A stretch of DNA of 64,000 nucleotides from Mycobacterium sp. ELW1 (GCF_008329905.1 NZ_CP032155.1:4650001-4714000); one strand, 5' to 3'. Positions 43,873-53,266 are shown, numbered from the stretch's first letter. The notes: generated from the sequence alone by a model not told the origin. Numbers and translations: made by a program.

Positions 43873-44549
43873 GGCAGCTCTGCGCGGGGCCACATCCGGT
43901 GGCCGGCCACTGCCACCACCGCGGTGATGACGGCGGCAAGGTAGACCGGGTAGCCGGCGTCGAACCGCAACAGCGAGGCACCGCAGAACGCCCCGGCGAT
44001 GATCACCTTGACAGCCCACAACCGGCGGTGCGTCAGCCACAGCATGCCGGGGCCGAACAGCGTCTCACTGGCGTAGGCGGTGAGCGTGGAGGTGACCACG
44101 ACGGTGGTGACGTCGGCGACGGCGAGCATCCGCGCGGTGGCGGCCTGGGCGCCCATCAGTGTCGCCAGGGTGGCGGCGATGCCGACGCCGACCGGGGACT
44201 CGCCGTGGACCCGAACGAGCGTCAGCACCGTGGCCGCGGCGGCGAGAACCACCGCGCTGGTGGCGAACACGGCGGTGACGACCGGCCGCCAGCCGCCGGG
44301 GTGGCGTTGCAACAGGCGGCCCACCACCGCGGCCCCGACCACGTATGCGCACAGCGCCACCAGCGGCCCTGCGACGGGAAGTTCGTCCTCACCTGCCATG
44401 CCCATCCCGAGGATCACCACATTGCCGGTCATGTTGCCGGTGAACACCCGGTCGAGCGCGAGATACCCCACCGCGTCCAGCAATCCGGTGACGAAGGTCA
44501 GCGCGAGCATCAGCCACAGCTGCAGATGCGCACGGATGAGGACGCTCAC
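43869..44549 (-). CDS. DUF1275 (YoaK) family membrane protein
   Basis: 226 aa from GTG 44549, which overlaps the GGT stop (GTGA). Six hydrophobic segments; the family signature TFVTGLLDAVGYLALDRVFTGNMTGNVVILG is at residues 18-48, followed later by LMGAQAATARMLAVADVTTVVVTSTLTAYA. Function of YoaK proteins is not established. Its position after the gamma-glutamyltransferase suggests a transport or accessory role there. Confidence 0.8.
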   Translation of the reverse strand: MSVLIRAHLQLWLMLALTFVTGLLDAVGYLALDRVFTGNMTGNVVILGMGMAGEDELPVAGPLVALCAYVVGAAVVGRLLQRHPGGWRPVVTAVFATSAVVLAAAATVLTLVRVHGESPVGVGIAATLATLMGAQAATARMLAVADVTTVVVTSTLTAYASETLFGPGMLWLTHRRLWAVKVIIAGAFCGASLLRFDAGYPVYLAAVITAVVAVAGHRMWPRAELP

Positions 44550-46120
44550 GGTTGCGGGCGCGGGTAGTGCGCCACCACCGCGGCGCCGTCCGAGCGGGGA
44601 TCCGACGCTGCCGTCATCGAGCCACCCGAATCGACGAAGACCACGTTGGCCTGGCCGAGGGCTTCGGTCCGCGGCGGGACCTCGGTCGGGGTGAAGCCCG
44701 CCGCACGGATCGACGCCAGCGCGACCGGGTCCAGGTCGGCCTCGACGGTCACGCTGTCCGGGCCGCCGCCGCACTGGGGGCCGACGATGGCGCGGGGCGC
44801 GCCGACAGCGTCGACCGCCGTGGCGCCTCCCAGTGCCCGCAGGAGGATCTGGCCGAGGATCTGCGGCTGACCCTGCCCGCCCATGGTCGACAACACATGG
44901 CCGATCCTGCCCTGCCGCAACGTCATCGCCGGCATCAGCGTGTGCGCGGGGCGCTTTCGCGGCGCGATCACATTCGGTGACGCCGGGTCCAGACTGAACC
45001 CACAGCCGCGGTTGTGGAACAGCACACCGGTGACCGGATCGATCAGTCCGGACCCGAAGGCGTGATACACGCTCTGGATGAGTGACACCGCGTATCCCTC
45101 GCCGTCGGCGACGGCGATACCCACGGTGTCCCCGCGGGGGACGCCCGGCGGGCGACTGACCGGTCCGGAATGGGCCAGCATGGCGGCGACGTCGACGGCG
45201 GCGTACCGCGGGTCGGCGAGTTGGCTGTCGCGAATCCCGTTGCCGCGGTGGAAAGCCCGCAGCAACTGCCCCATGCCGTCCCCGACCGGGTCGTGCAGCC
45301 CGCCGGCGTGCACCACACCGAGCGCATGCAGCAGCAGAAAGCCCTGGCTGTTGGGCGGGCTCGTCAGCACGGTCAGGTCGCCGAACTCCGCTCTCAACGG
45401 CTCGACGACCTCGACCTGGAAGTCGGCGAAATCGGCGTCGGTCAGCCAGGATTGGTGGGTGCGCAGGTAACCGACGGCGCGTTGGGCGAGGCCTCCGCTG
45501 TAGAACTCGTCGGGTCCCTCGGAGCGAAGCGTCGCCAACGTGTCGGCCAGGGCCGGCTGACGGAACAGCTCACCGGCCGCCATCGGTGCACCGCGCGGGC
45601 GGAACACCCGGTCGAAGTCGACGGTGCCGATCAGATCGCGATTGTCGGGGTCGTCGAGGTGGCCGGCCAGCGACGGCGGCACCGGCACCCCATCGCGGGC
45701 CGCCGTCTCGGCGGCGTACAGCGTGGAGCTCCATGAGGCGCGGGAACCGAAGCGGCGCATCGCCTCCCACCCTCGCACCCCGCCCGGGACCGTCACCGCG
45801 GCCGCACCACGGGCGGGCAACCAGTCGCCGTGCTCGGCGCGCAGGCGGGCGGCATCCACGTCGGCACCGGCCCACCCGGAGGCGTTGAGGCAGCTCACGG
45901 TGCCGTCCGGAGTTCGGATCAGGGCGAACAGATCGCCGCCGAGGGCGACGTTGTGCGGGTAGACCACGGTCAGCACCGCGGCGGCGGCGATCGCGGCGTC
46001 GATGGCGGTGCCACCGTCGCGCAGCATCGCGATCCCGGCGTCGGTGGCCAGGGCGTGCGGGGTAGCCAGCGCTGCCACTACTGGCTGCCCGCCGAGGGCG
46101 GCAGACACGAGAAGATTCAC
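44546..46120 (-). CDS. Gamma-glutamyltransferase family protein (Ntn hydrolase)
   Basis: 524 aa, GTG start 46120. Large-subunit features: DAAIAAAAVLTVVYPHNVALGGDLFALI and PGGVRGWEAMRRFG. The autoprocessing threonine is Thr332 in PRGDTVGIAVADGEGYAVSLIQS; small-subunit features are HNRGCGFSLD, RPAHTLMPAM and STMGGQGQPQ. No signal peptide is visible, unlike many GGTs, so it may be cytoplasmic. It cleaves or transfers gamma-glutamyl groups; the actual donor could be glutamyl-amines. Follows an ABC ATPase remnant and precedes DUF1275. Confidence 0.87.
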   Translation of the reverse strand: MNLLVSAALGGQPVVAALATPHALATDAGIAMLRDGGTAIDAAIAAAAVLTVVYPHNVALGGDLFALIRTPDGTVSCLNASGWAGADVDAARLRAEHGDWLPARGAAAVTVPGGVRGWEAMRRFGSRASWSSTLYAAETAARDGVPVPPSLAGHLDDPDNRDLIGTVDFDRVFRPRGAPMAAGELFRQPALADTLATLRSEGPDEFYSGGLAQRAVGYLRTHQSWLTDADFADFQVEVVEPLRAEFGDLTVLTSPPNSQGFLLLHALGVVHAGGLHDPVGDGMGQLLRAFHRGNGIRDSQLADPRYAAVDVAAMLAHSGPVSRPPGVPRGDTVGIAVADGEGYAVSLIQSVYHAFGSGLIDPVTGVLFHNRGCGFSLDPASPNVIAPRKRPAHTLMPAMTLRQGRIGHVLSTMGGQGQPQILGQILLRALGGATAVDAVGAPRAIVGPQCGGGPDSVTVEADLDPVALASIRAAGFTPTEVPPRTEALGQANVVFVDSGGSMTAASDPRSDGAAVVAHYPRPQP

Positions 46121-46124
46121 TCCT

Positions 46125-46670
46125 TCAGCGGATGGTGGAAAGAAACGCCTTGGTGCGGTCGTGCTGCGGGTCGGCGAACAGCCGGTCCGGTGGCGCGTCC
46201 TCGATGATTCGGCCGCCGTCCATGACGACGATACGGTCCGCGGCGTCGCGGGCGAACCGCATCTCGTGTGTGACGACCACCATGGTCATGTGGTCGTTGA
46301 CCAGCTCACGCATCACTGCCAAGACCTCGCCGACCATCTCGACGTCCAAGGCGCTGGTGGGCTCGTCGAACAGCATGACCTTGGGACGCATGGCCAGCGC
46401 GCGGGCGATCGCCACCCGCTGTTGCTGTCCTCCGGAGAGCTGGCTGGGGCGGGCATCGGCCTTGTCGGCCAGACCCACTCGGCTCAACAGTGCGGCGGCA
46501 TCGCGACGCGCCTCGTCTTTGGCCACCCCGAGGACGCGAACCGGCCCGTTCCAGACGTTCTCGGCGGCGGTCATGTGGGGGAACAGGTTGAAATGCTGGA
46601 ACACGAACCCGATCTCGCGCCGGCGTCGCGCCAACTCGCTGATGCTGTCGATAGCCCGCCAGGAGCGGGT
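46125..46670 (-). pseudogene. Amino acid ABC transporter ATPase, N-terminally truncated
   Basis: The open frame holds the C-terminal two thirds of a GlnQ-type ATPase: IGFVFQHFNLFPHMTAAENV (Q-loop), SRVGLADKADARPSQLSGGQQQRVAIARAL (signature), VMLFDEPTSALD (Walker B) and VVVTHEMRFARDAADRIVVMDGG (H-loop). The Walker A lysine loop and about 60 N-terminal residues are absent. In-frame TAG at 46673-46671 and the TetR operators lie directly upstream, leaving no room for them. No permease or binding protein is nearby. Deletion remnant; a TTG at 46634 could still give a 169-aa product unable to bind ATP normally. Confidence 0.85.
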
Positions 46671-46684
46671 CTATCGAACGATAG
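46671..46684. promoter_or_regulatory. TetR operator candidate 1
   Basis: CTATCGAACGATAG, 6-bp arms around two bases, between the TetR gene and the ABC remnant. It matches the second site at 46689 in both arms except one base, and its start is 18 bp from that of the other. A half-like TGTCGATAG lies at 46646-46654. Confidence 0.6.
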
Positions 46685-46688
46685 GGGA

Positions 46689-46702
46689 CTATCGATTGAT
46701 AG
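46689..46702. promoter_or_regulatory. TetR operator candidate 2
   Basis: CTATCGATTGATAG, same outer CTATC/GATAG arms, placed 18 bp from site 1, about 28 bp past the end of the tetR coding sequence. Two cooperative TetR dimers would fit this spacing. Confidence 0.6.
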
Positions 46703-46729
46703 GCAACAGATAGCGAAGAGCCGGTCTCG

Positions 46730-47404
46730 CTAGCCCCGCCCGCGCGGAATCGCGGTCAGCCGCGCCGTGGTGGCGGCCTGCACATCCCGAAGAGCGCCAT
46801 GGTCGACCAGCAGGGCACGCAGCACGAAGTCGGCGGCTTCGAGGGGCCGGCGCCCGCGCACCTGCCCGCCGGGTCCGCCCTGTTCGCGCAGCGTCTCGAA
46901 CAGCACGCCGTTGATCGCGCGCTGGACGAACCCGGGCTCGAAGGCCACGAACTCCCCCGCCTCGCAGCCCGCGATGACGACCTGCTCGACCAATTCGTGG
47001 AACACCGCTATCCCGGCGCGTTCGTCGGCGAGCTCGGCGAGACCCAGCACGGCGTCCTGGTAGAGCCCGCGCGAATCGAACGGCTGATCCAGCGCCTGGC
47101 GCACGTCGCAGGCGATGGTCAGGTGCAGTTTCGCCGCCCAGCTGATGTCCTCGGCGAGGTACTGGCGGATCCGTGCCACCGACGGTCCGAGGTCCAGTTC
47201 CACCAAGGACTGATAGATGGCGTGCTTGGCCTCGAAGTGGTGGAACAGCGAGGGCTGCCGGATCTGCACGGCGTCGGCGATATCGCGGGTCGACGTACCG
47301 AAGAACCCGCGCTGAGCGAAAAGGCTGGCCGCGGCCAGCAGGATGCGACCCCTGGTCGACGTCCAGTCCACCTCGGGAGGCTCCCAGTCAGGCCCGTACT
47401 TCAC
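46730..47404 (-). CDS. TetR-family transcriptional regulator
   Basis: 224 aa, GTG start 47404. The N-terminal helix-turn-helix is RILLAAASLFAQRGFFGTSTRDIADAVQIRQPSLFHHFEAKHAIY (about residues 20-64). The ligand-binding domain is helical and unlike well-known members. Two near-identical palindromes lie just downstream, in front of the remnant ABC gene and GGT. It therefore probably controls that set, and possibly the upstream aldehyde dehydrogenase. The ligand is unknown; amines or glutamyl-amines fit the neighbours. Confidence 0.85.
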   Translation of the reverse strand: MKYGPDWEPPEVDWTSTRGRILLAAASLFAQRGFFGTSTRDIADAVQIRQPSLFHHFEAKHAIYQSLVELDLGPSVARIRQYLAEDISWAAKLHLTIACDVRQALDQPFDSRGLYQDAVLGLAELADERAGIAVFHELVEQVVIAGCEAGEFVAFEPGFVQRAINGVLFETLREQGGPGGQVRGRRPLEAADFVLRALLVDHGALRDVQAATTARLTAIPRGRG

Positions 47405-47449
47405 CGCCAGATTGTGTCACCACCCCCGAAGGGGCCCGGCACCGGCCGC

Positions 47450-48952
47450 TTACCTCTTCTTGAAAATCGTGCGGTGCCAATCTTTTTCGGCCACACCTGT
47501 GATGTCGCTCATCACGTGCTTGATGGTCAGGTACTCCTCGAAGGAGTAGTCGCTCATGTCCTTGCCGAAGCCGGACGCCCCGACCCCGCCGTGCGGCATC
47601 TCACTGATGATCGGGATGTGGTCGTTGATCCACACGCAGCCGGCGTTGATCTCGCGCGAGGCGCGCTGGGCGCGGTAGACGTCGCGGGTCCACGCCGAGG
47701 CGGCCAGCCCGTAGTCGGTGTCGTTGGCCTGGCGCAGCGCGTCGTCGTCGCCGTCGTGGGTGCGCACAGTCAGCACCGGGCCGAAGATCTCGTCGCGATA
47801 GACCTCGGAGGTCTCGGCGACGTCGGCGATCAGTGTCGGCAGGTAGAACGACCCGGGCCGGTCCGGGGCCGCACCACCGGTGACGACGCGTCCGCCCTCG
47901 CCCGGCGCCCGGGACACCATCGCCGCGACCTTGTCGCGATGAGCCGCCGAGATCAGCGGGCCCAGGTCGGTGTCGGGGTCCTGCGGGTCACCGACGACCA
48001 TCTTGCCCATCAGTTCGCCCACCCCGGCGACGAAGTCGTCGTAGAGATCGCGGGCGACGATCGCGCGGGTGGCTGCCGTGCAGTCCTGCCCCGAGTTGAT
48101 CAGCGATCCGGCCACCGCGCCGTTGATCGCGGCATCCAGATCGGCGTCGTCGAACACCACGAACGGGGCCTTGCCGCCCAGTTCCAGTTGAGTGCGGTGA
48201 CCGTGGACCGCCGCCGCGGCCATCACCCGACGCCCGACGGCCGTCGAGCCGGTGAACGTCACGACGTCGACATCGCGGTGGCCGGCCAGAGCCGAGCCGA
48301 CATCCGCGCCGGCGCCGGTGATGACGTTGAGCACGCCGTCGGGCAGGCCGGCCTCGGTGGCGAGCCGGGCCAGGGTGAGCGTGGTCAGCGGGGTCAGCTC
48401 GGCGGGCTTGATGACCACCGAACAGCCGGCGGCCAACGCGGGCAGCACCTTCCACACCGCCATCTGCAGCGGGTAGTTCCACGGCGTGATCGTCGCGACC
48501 ACGCCGACCGCTTCGCGCCGGATCGACGACGTGTGGTCGCCGCTGTACTCCCCGGTGGCCTTGCCCTCGAGGTGGCGGGCCGCTCCGGCGAAGAACGCGA
48601 TGTTGTCGATGCTGCCGGGGACGTCGAACTCGGTGGCCAGCCGGATCGGTTTGCCGGTCTGGCTGACCTCTTCGGCGGCGATCTCCTCGGCGTGGGCGTC
48701 GACGAGCTCGGCCAGCTTGGCCAATACCGTGGCACGCTCGACGGGGGTGGCCCGCGACCAGCCGCCCAGCGCGGCTCGGGCGGCGGCCACCGCGGTGTCG
48801 ACGTCGGCGGGCTGGGCGAGCGCCAGCTCCGCGACGACGCTGCCGTCGGCGGGGTTGATGACCTGGTGGAGGCTGCCGCCGGTCACCAGCGGGGCGCCAT
48901 CGATCCAGCTACCGGGCACAATTCGGGTCTTGTCAGAGGTGAGTGCGGTCAC
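47450..48952 (-). CDS. Aldehyde dehydrogenase, gamma-aminobutyraldehyde/betaine-aldehyde type
   Basis: 500 aa, GTG start 48952. Motifs: TPWNYPLQMAVWKVLPALAAG, FTGSTAVGRRVM (NAD), LELGGKAPFVVFDDAD with the general-base Glu, SLINSGQDCTAATRAIV with the catalytic Cys, and EIFGPVLTVRTHDGDDDALRQANDTDYGLAA. C-terminal GVGASGFGKDMSDYSFEEYLTIKHV is typical of aminobutyraldehyde dehydrogenases. It would oxidise the aldehyde made by the nearby aminotransferase. Divergent from the Lrp/AsnC gene. Confidence 0.9.
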   Translation of the reverse strand: MTALTSDKTRIVPGSWIDGAPLVTGGSLHQVINPADGSVVAELALAQPADVDTAVAAARAALGGWSRATPVERATVLAKLAELVDAHAEEIAAEEVSQTGKPIRLATEFDVPGSIDNIAFFAGAARHLEGKATGEYSGDHTSSIRREAVGVVATITPWNYPLQMAVWKVLPALAAGCSVVIKPAELTPLTTLTLARLATEAGLPDGVLNVITGAGADVGSALAGHRDVDVVTFTGSTAVGRRVMAAAAVHGHRTQLELGGKAPFVVFDDADLDAAINGAVAGSLINSGQDCTAATRAIVARDLYDDFVAGVGELMGKMVVGDPQDPDTDLGPLISAAHRDKVAAMVSRAPGEGGRVVTGGAAPDRPGSFYLPTLIADVAETSEVYRDEIFGPVLTVRTHDGDDDALRQANDTDYGLAASAWTRDVYRAQRASREINAGCVWINDHIPIISEMPHGGVGASGFGKDMSDYSFEEYLTIKHVMSDITGVAEKDWHRTIFKKR

Positions 48953-49034
48953 CGATCCACGGTAACCGACCCGCTCAGCGAGTGCTACGCATTCCCGCAG
49001 TATGGGTGGGTTATCGCCACCAATTTCATCGATC

Positions 49035-49050
49035 TTGTTGCCTTAAACAA
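49035..49050. promoter_or_regulatory. Candidate Lrp/AsnC operator in the divergent promoter region
   Basis: TTGTT-GCCTTA-AACAA, an inverted repeat with a 6-bp spacer, 18 bp before the asnC-type start codon. The 9-mer TTAAACAAC (49043-49051) recurs at 49559-49567, just before the aminotransferase start. Confidence 0.45.
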
Positions 49051-49068
49051 CTGATTCCGTGCACAATC

Positions 49069-49590
49069 ATGGGCATGCGTGACTCGGGTGTACCGGCCAC
49101 TCGGTTTCCCGTCCGCGCCATTGGGGCGGGTGGAAACGGGCCCGTCCAGTTGGACGAGATGTCCAAAGCCATTATCGAGAAACTGCAGCAGGACGGCAGG
49201 CGTTCCTACGCCGCGATCGGCAAGGCCGTCGGGCTGTCGGAGGCGGCGGTGCGCCAGCGGGTGCAGCGCCTGGTCGACTCCGGGGTGATGCAGATCGTCG
49301 CGGTGACCGATCCCCTCCAGCTGGGATTCAGCAGGCAGGCGATGATCGGTATCCGCTGCACGGGCGATACCACCAAGGTCGCCGAGAAGCTCGCACAGAT
49401 CGACGCCGTCGACTACGTGGTGCTCACCGCGGGCACCTTCGACGCGATCGCGGAGGTGGTGTGCGAGGACGACGCCGAGCTGCTGGAGCTGCTCAACACC
49501 GAGATCCGCGCTGTACCCGGGGTGACCTCGACAGAAACCTTGGTCTATCTCAAACTCGTTAAACAACAATACAATTGGGGAACACGATGA
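49069..49590 (+). CDS. Lrp/AsnC-family transcriptional regulator
   Basis: 173 aa from ATG 49069 (another ATG two codons later). DNA-binding part: LDEMSKAIIEKLQQDGRRSYAAIGKAVGLSEAAVRQRVQRLVDSGVMQIVAV (about residues 29-80). RAM ligand domain: AMIGIRCTGDTTKVAEKLAQIDAVDYVVLTAGTFDAIAEVVC. Placed between an aminoaldehyde dehydrogenase (divergent) and an aminotransferase (coupled by ATGA), so it most likely senses an amine or amino acid and controls both. Confidence 0.88.
   Translation: MGMRDSGVPATRFPVRAIGAGGNGPVQLDEMSKAIIEKLQQDGRRSYAAIGKAVGLSEAAVRQRVQRLVDSGVMQIVAVTDPLQLGFSRQAMIGIRCTGDTTKVAEKLAQIDAVDYVVLTAGTFDAIAEVVCEDDAELLELLNTEIRAVPGVTSTETLVYLKLVKQQYNWGTR
49559..49567 (+). promoter_or_regulatory. 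Second TTAAACAAC motif, before the aminotransferase
   Basis: TTAAACAAC, repeated from 49043-49051. It lies inside the last codons of the regulator gene, 19 bp before the aminotransferase ATG. It may be a second contact for the Lrp protein; a 9-mer match alone is weak. Confidence 0.3.
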
Positions 49591-50966
49591 GTACCACCAC
49601 GCTCGATCTCACAGCGGAGCTGTCGGCCAAGGCCGACCGCCACCTGTGGGGCCACTTTGCCCGGCACGGTGCGGGGCTGACGCCGCCGATCATCAGCCGC
49701 GGCGAAGGCGTGTACATCTACGACAGCCACGGCAAGCGCTACTTCGACGGCCTCTCAGGTCTTTTCGTGGTCCAGGCCGGGCACGGCCGCAAGGAACTGG
49801 CCGAGGCCGCCGCCAAGCAGGCCGAGACCCTCGAGTTCTTCCCGCTTTGGTCCTACGCCACCCCGCCGGCGATCGAATTGGCCGACCGGCTGGCGAATTA
49901 CGCTCCCGGTGACCTGAATCGGGTGTTCTTCACCACCGGCGGCGGCGAAGCGGTCGAGAGTGCCTGGAAGCTGGCGAAGAACTTCTTCAAGCTGACCGGC
50001 AAGCCGGGCAAGTACAAGGTGATCTCGCGGGCCATCGCCTACCACGGCACCCCGCAGGGAGCGCTGGCCATCACCGGCCTGCCCGACTTCAAGAAGCCGT
50101 TCGAACCGCTGACGCCCGGTGGTTTCCGGGTGCCCAACACCAACTTCTACCGCGCGCCCGCGCCGTATGACACCGATCCCAAGGCGTGGGGCCGCTACTG
50201 TGCCGACCGGATCGCCGAGGCGATCGAGTTCGAGGGCCCCGATACGGTGTGCGCGGTCTTCTTGGAGCCGGTGCAGAATGCCGGCGGCTGCTTCCCGCCG
50301 CCGCCCGGATACTTCGAGCGGGTCCGCGAGATCTGCGACGAGTACGACGTGCTGCTGGTCTCCGACGAGGTGATCTGCGCGTTCGGCCGGATCGGTTCGA
50401 TGTTCGCCTGCGAGGACATCGGCTACCAGCCCGACATCATCACCTGCGCCAAGGGCATGACCTCGGGCTACTCGCCGATCGGCGCGATGATCGCCAGCGA
50501 CCGGCTGTTCGAGCCGTTCAACGACGGCAAGACCACCTTCGGTCACGGCTACACCTTCGGCGGGCACCCGGTGTCCTCGGCGGTGGCGCTGGCCAACCTC
50601 GACATCTTCGAGCGCGAGGGCATCAACGACCACGTCAAGACCAACGCCCCGATCTTCCGCGCCACGCTGGAGAAGCTCCTCGAGCTGCCGATCGTCGGCG
50701 ACGTGCGCGGTGAAGGATTCTTCTACGGCATCGAGCTGGTCAAGGACAAGGCCACGCGGGAGACCTTCAACGACGACGAGAGCGAGCGGCTGCTGCGCGG
50801 CTTCCTGTCCTCGGCGTTGTTCGAAGCCGGCCTGTACTGCCGCGCCGACGACCGGGGCGACCCAGTCGTGCAGTTGGCGCCGCCGCTGATCAGCGGGCCG
50901 AAGGAGTTCGACGAGATCTACGACATCTTGCACCGGGTGCTCAGCGAGGCCAGCCGCCTGCTGTGA
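49587..50966 (+). CDS. Class III aminotransferase (putrescine/omega-amino acid:pyruvate type)
   Basis: 459 aa from ATG 49587, overlapping the regulator stop (ATGA), with GGGGA 7 bp upstream; a TTG 4 codons earlier is less likely. Fold-type I PLP enzyme: FFTTGGGEAVESAWKLAKNF, HGTPQGALAITG, VCAVFLEPVQNAGGC, LLVSDEVICAFGRIG (PLP-binding Asp) and DIITCAKGMTSGYSPIGAM with the PLP lysine. Similar to enzymes that move the amino group of putrescine or related amines to pyruvate. With the aldehyde dehydrogenase it forms a two-step route from amine to amino acid. Confidence 0.9.
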   Translation: MSTTTLDLTAELSAKADRHLWGHFARHGAGLTPPIISRGEGVYIYDSHGKRYFDGLSGLFVVQAGHGRKELAEAAAKQAETLEFFPLWSYATPPAIELADRLANYAPGDLNRVFFTTGGGEAVESAWKLAKNFFKLTGKPGKYKVISRAIAYHGTPQGALAITGLPDFKKPFEPLTPGGFRVPNTNFYRAPAPYDTDPKAWGRYCADRIAEAIEFEGPDTVCAVFLEPVQNAGGCFPPPPGYFERVREICDEYDVLLVSDEVICAFGRIGSMFACEDIGYQPDIITCAKGMTSGYSPIGAMIASDRLFEPFNDGKTTFGHGYTFGGHPVSSAVALANLDIFEREGINDHVKTNAPIFRATLEKLLELPIVGDVRGEGFFYGIELVKDKATRETFNDDESERLLRGFLSSALFEAGLYCRADDRGDPVVQLAPPLISGPKEFDEIYDILHRVLSEASRLL

Positions 50967-51955
50967 CCGGGGCCGCCAAACCCCCGATCGATCCCGTGCG
51001 GTGGCAGCCGCCTCCCCTTCGGCTGCTGCCACCGCCGGATCTCTCCGGTTCGCTGCGGGTCATCGGCATCCCCGGGCATGCCCCTGAGGATGTCGTGGCC
51101 GACGCCGACGGCACGATCTGGACCGGAACCGACAATGGTGCGATCGTGCGGATCCGGAGAAGTCATGCCCCCGAGGTGGTTGCCAACACCGGCGGCCGAC
51201 CACTCGGGCTCGCGGTGGCCCGCGACGGCCGGCTGCTGATCTGCGACAGCCACCGTGGGCTGCTGCGCCTCGATCCGGCCACCGGCTCATTCGAGACCCT
51301 GGTGAGCGAGGTAGCCGGACGGCCATTGACGTTCTGCAGCAATGTCGTCGAATCATCAGACGGCACAATCTTTTTCACCGAGTCGACGTCGCGCTTCCAC
51401 TACGAGTACTACAAGGGCGCGGTGCTCGAGGCCCGGCCCAGCGGGTCACTGTTCCGCCGGGACGTCGACGGCACCGTGACGACCCTGGCCAGTGGGTTGC
51501 GGTTCGCCAACGGGGTGACGCTGACTGCCGACGAGTCGGCCCTGGTGGTCGCCGAGACGACGGCCTGCCGGGTGTCGAAGTACCCGCTGACGAGTTCGGG
51601 TATCGGCGAGCCGGTGCCGCTGATCGAGCACCTGCCCGGTTATCCGGACAACATCTCGACGGCCCCCGACGGACGTATCTGGGTTGCGCTGGTCAGCGAA
51701 CGCAACGCGGTCGGCGAATGGCTGGCTCCACGCGCTCCGGTGGTGCGGCGGCTGATGTGGCGACTGCCCTACGGTTGGCTGCCCAGCCCCAAGCCGGTGG
51801 TGTGGGCGATATCGATCGATCCCGACGGCACGGTGACGTCGCAGCTGCGGACCGCCGATCCGCGGTTCGCGCTGGCCACCGGGCTCGTGGAGCACGATGG
51901 CACCCTGTGGCTGGGCTGCATCGGGGCCTCAGCCGTCGCGTGTCTCGATTTGTAA
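50963..51955 (+). CDS. SMP-30/strictosidine synthase-like beta-propeller protein
   Basis: 330 aa from GTG 50963, overlapping the aminotransferase stop. Repeating beta-propeller units such as [76 protein letters not shown] and [21 protein letters not shown]. The strictosidine-synthase-like middle has [26 protein letters not shown]. No signal peptide. Members act as lactonases or esterases; its coupling to the aminotransferase suggests a linked substrate, but this is only positional. Confidence 0.8.
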   Translation: MTGAAKPPIDPVRWQPPPLRLLPPPDLSGSLRVIGIPGHAPEDVVADADGTIWTGTDNGAIVRIRRSHAPEVVANTGGRPLGLAVARDGRLLICDSHRGLLRLDPATGSFETLVSEVAGRPLTFCSNVVESSDGTIFFTESTSRFHYEYYKGAVLEARPSGSLFRRDVDGTVTTLASGLRFANGVTLTADESALVVAETTACRVSKYPLTSSGIGEPVPLIEHLPGYPDNISTAPDGRIWVALVSERNAVGEWLAPRAPVVRRLMWRLPYGWLPSPKPVVWAISIDPDGTVTSQLRTADPRFALATGLVEHDGTLWLGCIGASAVACLDL

Positions 51956-52022
51956 CACCAACCACTCCTGTCACAGCGCGGCTCCCCGGTTTCCGGGCTC
52001 CAATCCCCTACTCTGCGAGTCG

Positions 52023-53258
52023 ATGGCGAGCTCGAAACTCTTCGCGCGGTGTGCTGCCGCGGTGGCCGCGACGCTGTGCGTCGTCGGCACGTCGGCGACC
52101 GCGTGGGCCGACCCGGACCCCAACACGTGCCCCTACCGGGTGACCACCCCGCCTGCCGTCGACTCCTCTGAGGTGCCCCAGGCAGGCGACCCACCACAAC
52201 CGCTTCCCGTTCCGGCCAAGCCGGTGGGCGGCGACGCGCTGGCGGGATGCGGAGTGATCGTCGCGGCGGGCACGCCGCCGGTCCCTGACGACATCTCGGC
52301 CGAATCGTGGGTGGTGGCCGACCTCGACACCGGCGACATCATCGCCGCGCGCGATCCGCATGCCCGGCACCGGCCCGCCAGCATCATCAAGGTGCTGATC
52401 GCGATGCAGGCCATGAACGAGCTGCCGCTCAACAAGCTCGTCGTAGGCACACAGGACGACGCCAACGCCGAAGGCACCAGGGTGGGCGTGGACGAGGGCG
52501 GCAAGTACACCGTCAACGACCTGTTGCACGGCCTGCTGATGCACTCCGGCAACGACGCGGCGCACGCGCTGGCCATGCAGGTCGGTGGCTGGGATACCGC
52601 GCTGCAGAAGATCAACACGCTGGCCCGCAAGCTCGGCGGGCAGGACACCCGCGCCGCCACGCCGTCCGGCCTGGACGGGCCGGGCATGAGCACATCGGCC
52701 TACGACATCGGCCTGTTCTACCGATATGCCTGGGAGAACCCCACTTTCGCGAGCATCGTCGCAACGCAGAAGTACGACTTCCCCGGCCACCCGGCCAAGC
52801 CCGGCGACGAGGGTGACCATCCGGGCTACGAGCTGGAGAACGACAACCAGCTGCTCTACAACTATCCGGGCGCGCTCGGCGGCAAGACAGGGTACACCGA
52901 CGATGCCGGGCAGACGTTCGTCGGCGCCGCCAACCGCGACGGCCGCAGGCTGGTGGCGGTGCTGCTGCGCGGCACCCGCCAGCCCATCCCGCCGTGGCAA
53001 CAGGCCGCGCACCTGCTCGACTACGGCTTCGCCACCCCACCCGGAACCCGGATCGGGAACCTGATCGACCCGGATCCCTCCCTGCTGCCGCCCAAGCCGG
53101 ATGCCGCCGCCGCCGTCAAAGCCAGTGGTACCCAGCTGCTTCCCGAGGCCGACGCGGTGCCGGTGCGGGTGGGTGTCGGGGTGGTCGGCACGCTGGTGGT
53201 GTTCTCGCTCATCATGATGGCGCGGGCGATCAACCGCAGACCGGTGCGCGGGCGCTAG
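52023..53258 (+). CDS. dacB: D-alanyl-D-alanine carboxypeptidase (DacB/S11 family)
   Basis: 411 aa from ATG 52023. Signal peptide to about residue 29 ([11 protein letters not shown]). Penicillin-binding motifs: SxxK as Ser120-I-I-Lys123, SGN at 175-177 and KTG at 288-290. A C-terminal transmembrane helix ([20 protein letters not shown]) anchors it with the catalytic domain outside. It trims the last D-alanine of peptidoglycan stems. Corresponds to dacB1 (Rv3330). The frame's upstream extension overlaps the SMP-30 gene and was rejected. Confidence 0.93.
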   Translation: MASSKLFARCAAAVAATLCVVGTSATAWADPDPNTCPYRVTTPPAVDSSEVPQAGDPPQPLPVPAKPVGGDALAGCGVIVAAGTPPVPDDISAESWVVADLDTGDIIAARDPHARHRPASIIKVLIAMQAMNELPLNKLVVGTQDDANAEGTRVGVDEGGKYTVNDLLHGLLMHSGNDAAHALAMQVGGWDTALQKINTLARKLGGQDTRAATPSGLDGPGMSTSAYDIGLFYRYAWENPTFASIVATQKYDFPGHPAKPGDEGDHPGYELENDNQLLYNYPGALGGKTGYTDDAGQTFVGAANRDGRRLVAVLLRGTRQPIPPWQQAAHLLDYGFATPPGTRIGNLIDPDPSLLPPKPDAAAAVKASGTQLLPEADAVPVRVGVGVVGTLVVFSLIMMARAINRRPVRGR

Positions 53259-53266
53259 ACCCGGCG

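Noticed and set aside
42439..44040. 533-codon minus-strand frame over the permease gene
   Set aside because: Composition of a shadow (many His/Gly/Arg/Asp), no hydrophobic or catalytic pattern; the permease on the plus strand is complete.
46799..49054. 751-codon open frame antisense to tetR and the aldehyde dehydrogenase
   Set aside because: Low-complexity shadow composition; both antisense partners are clear genes.
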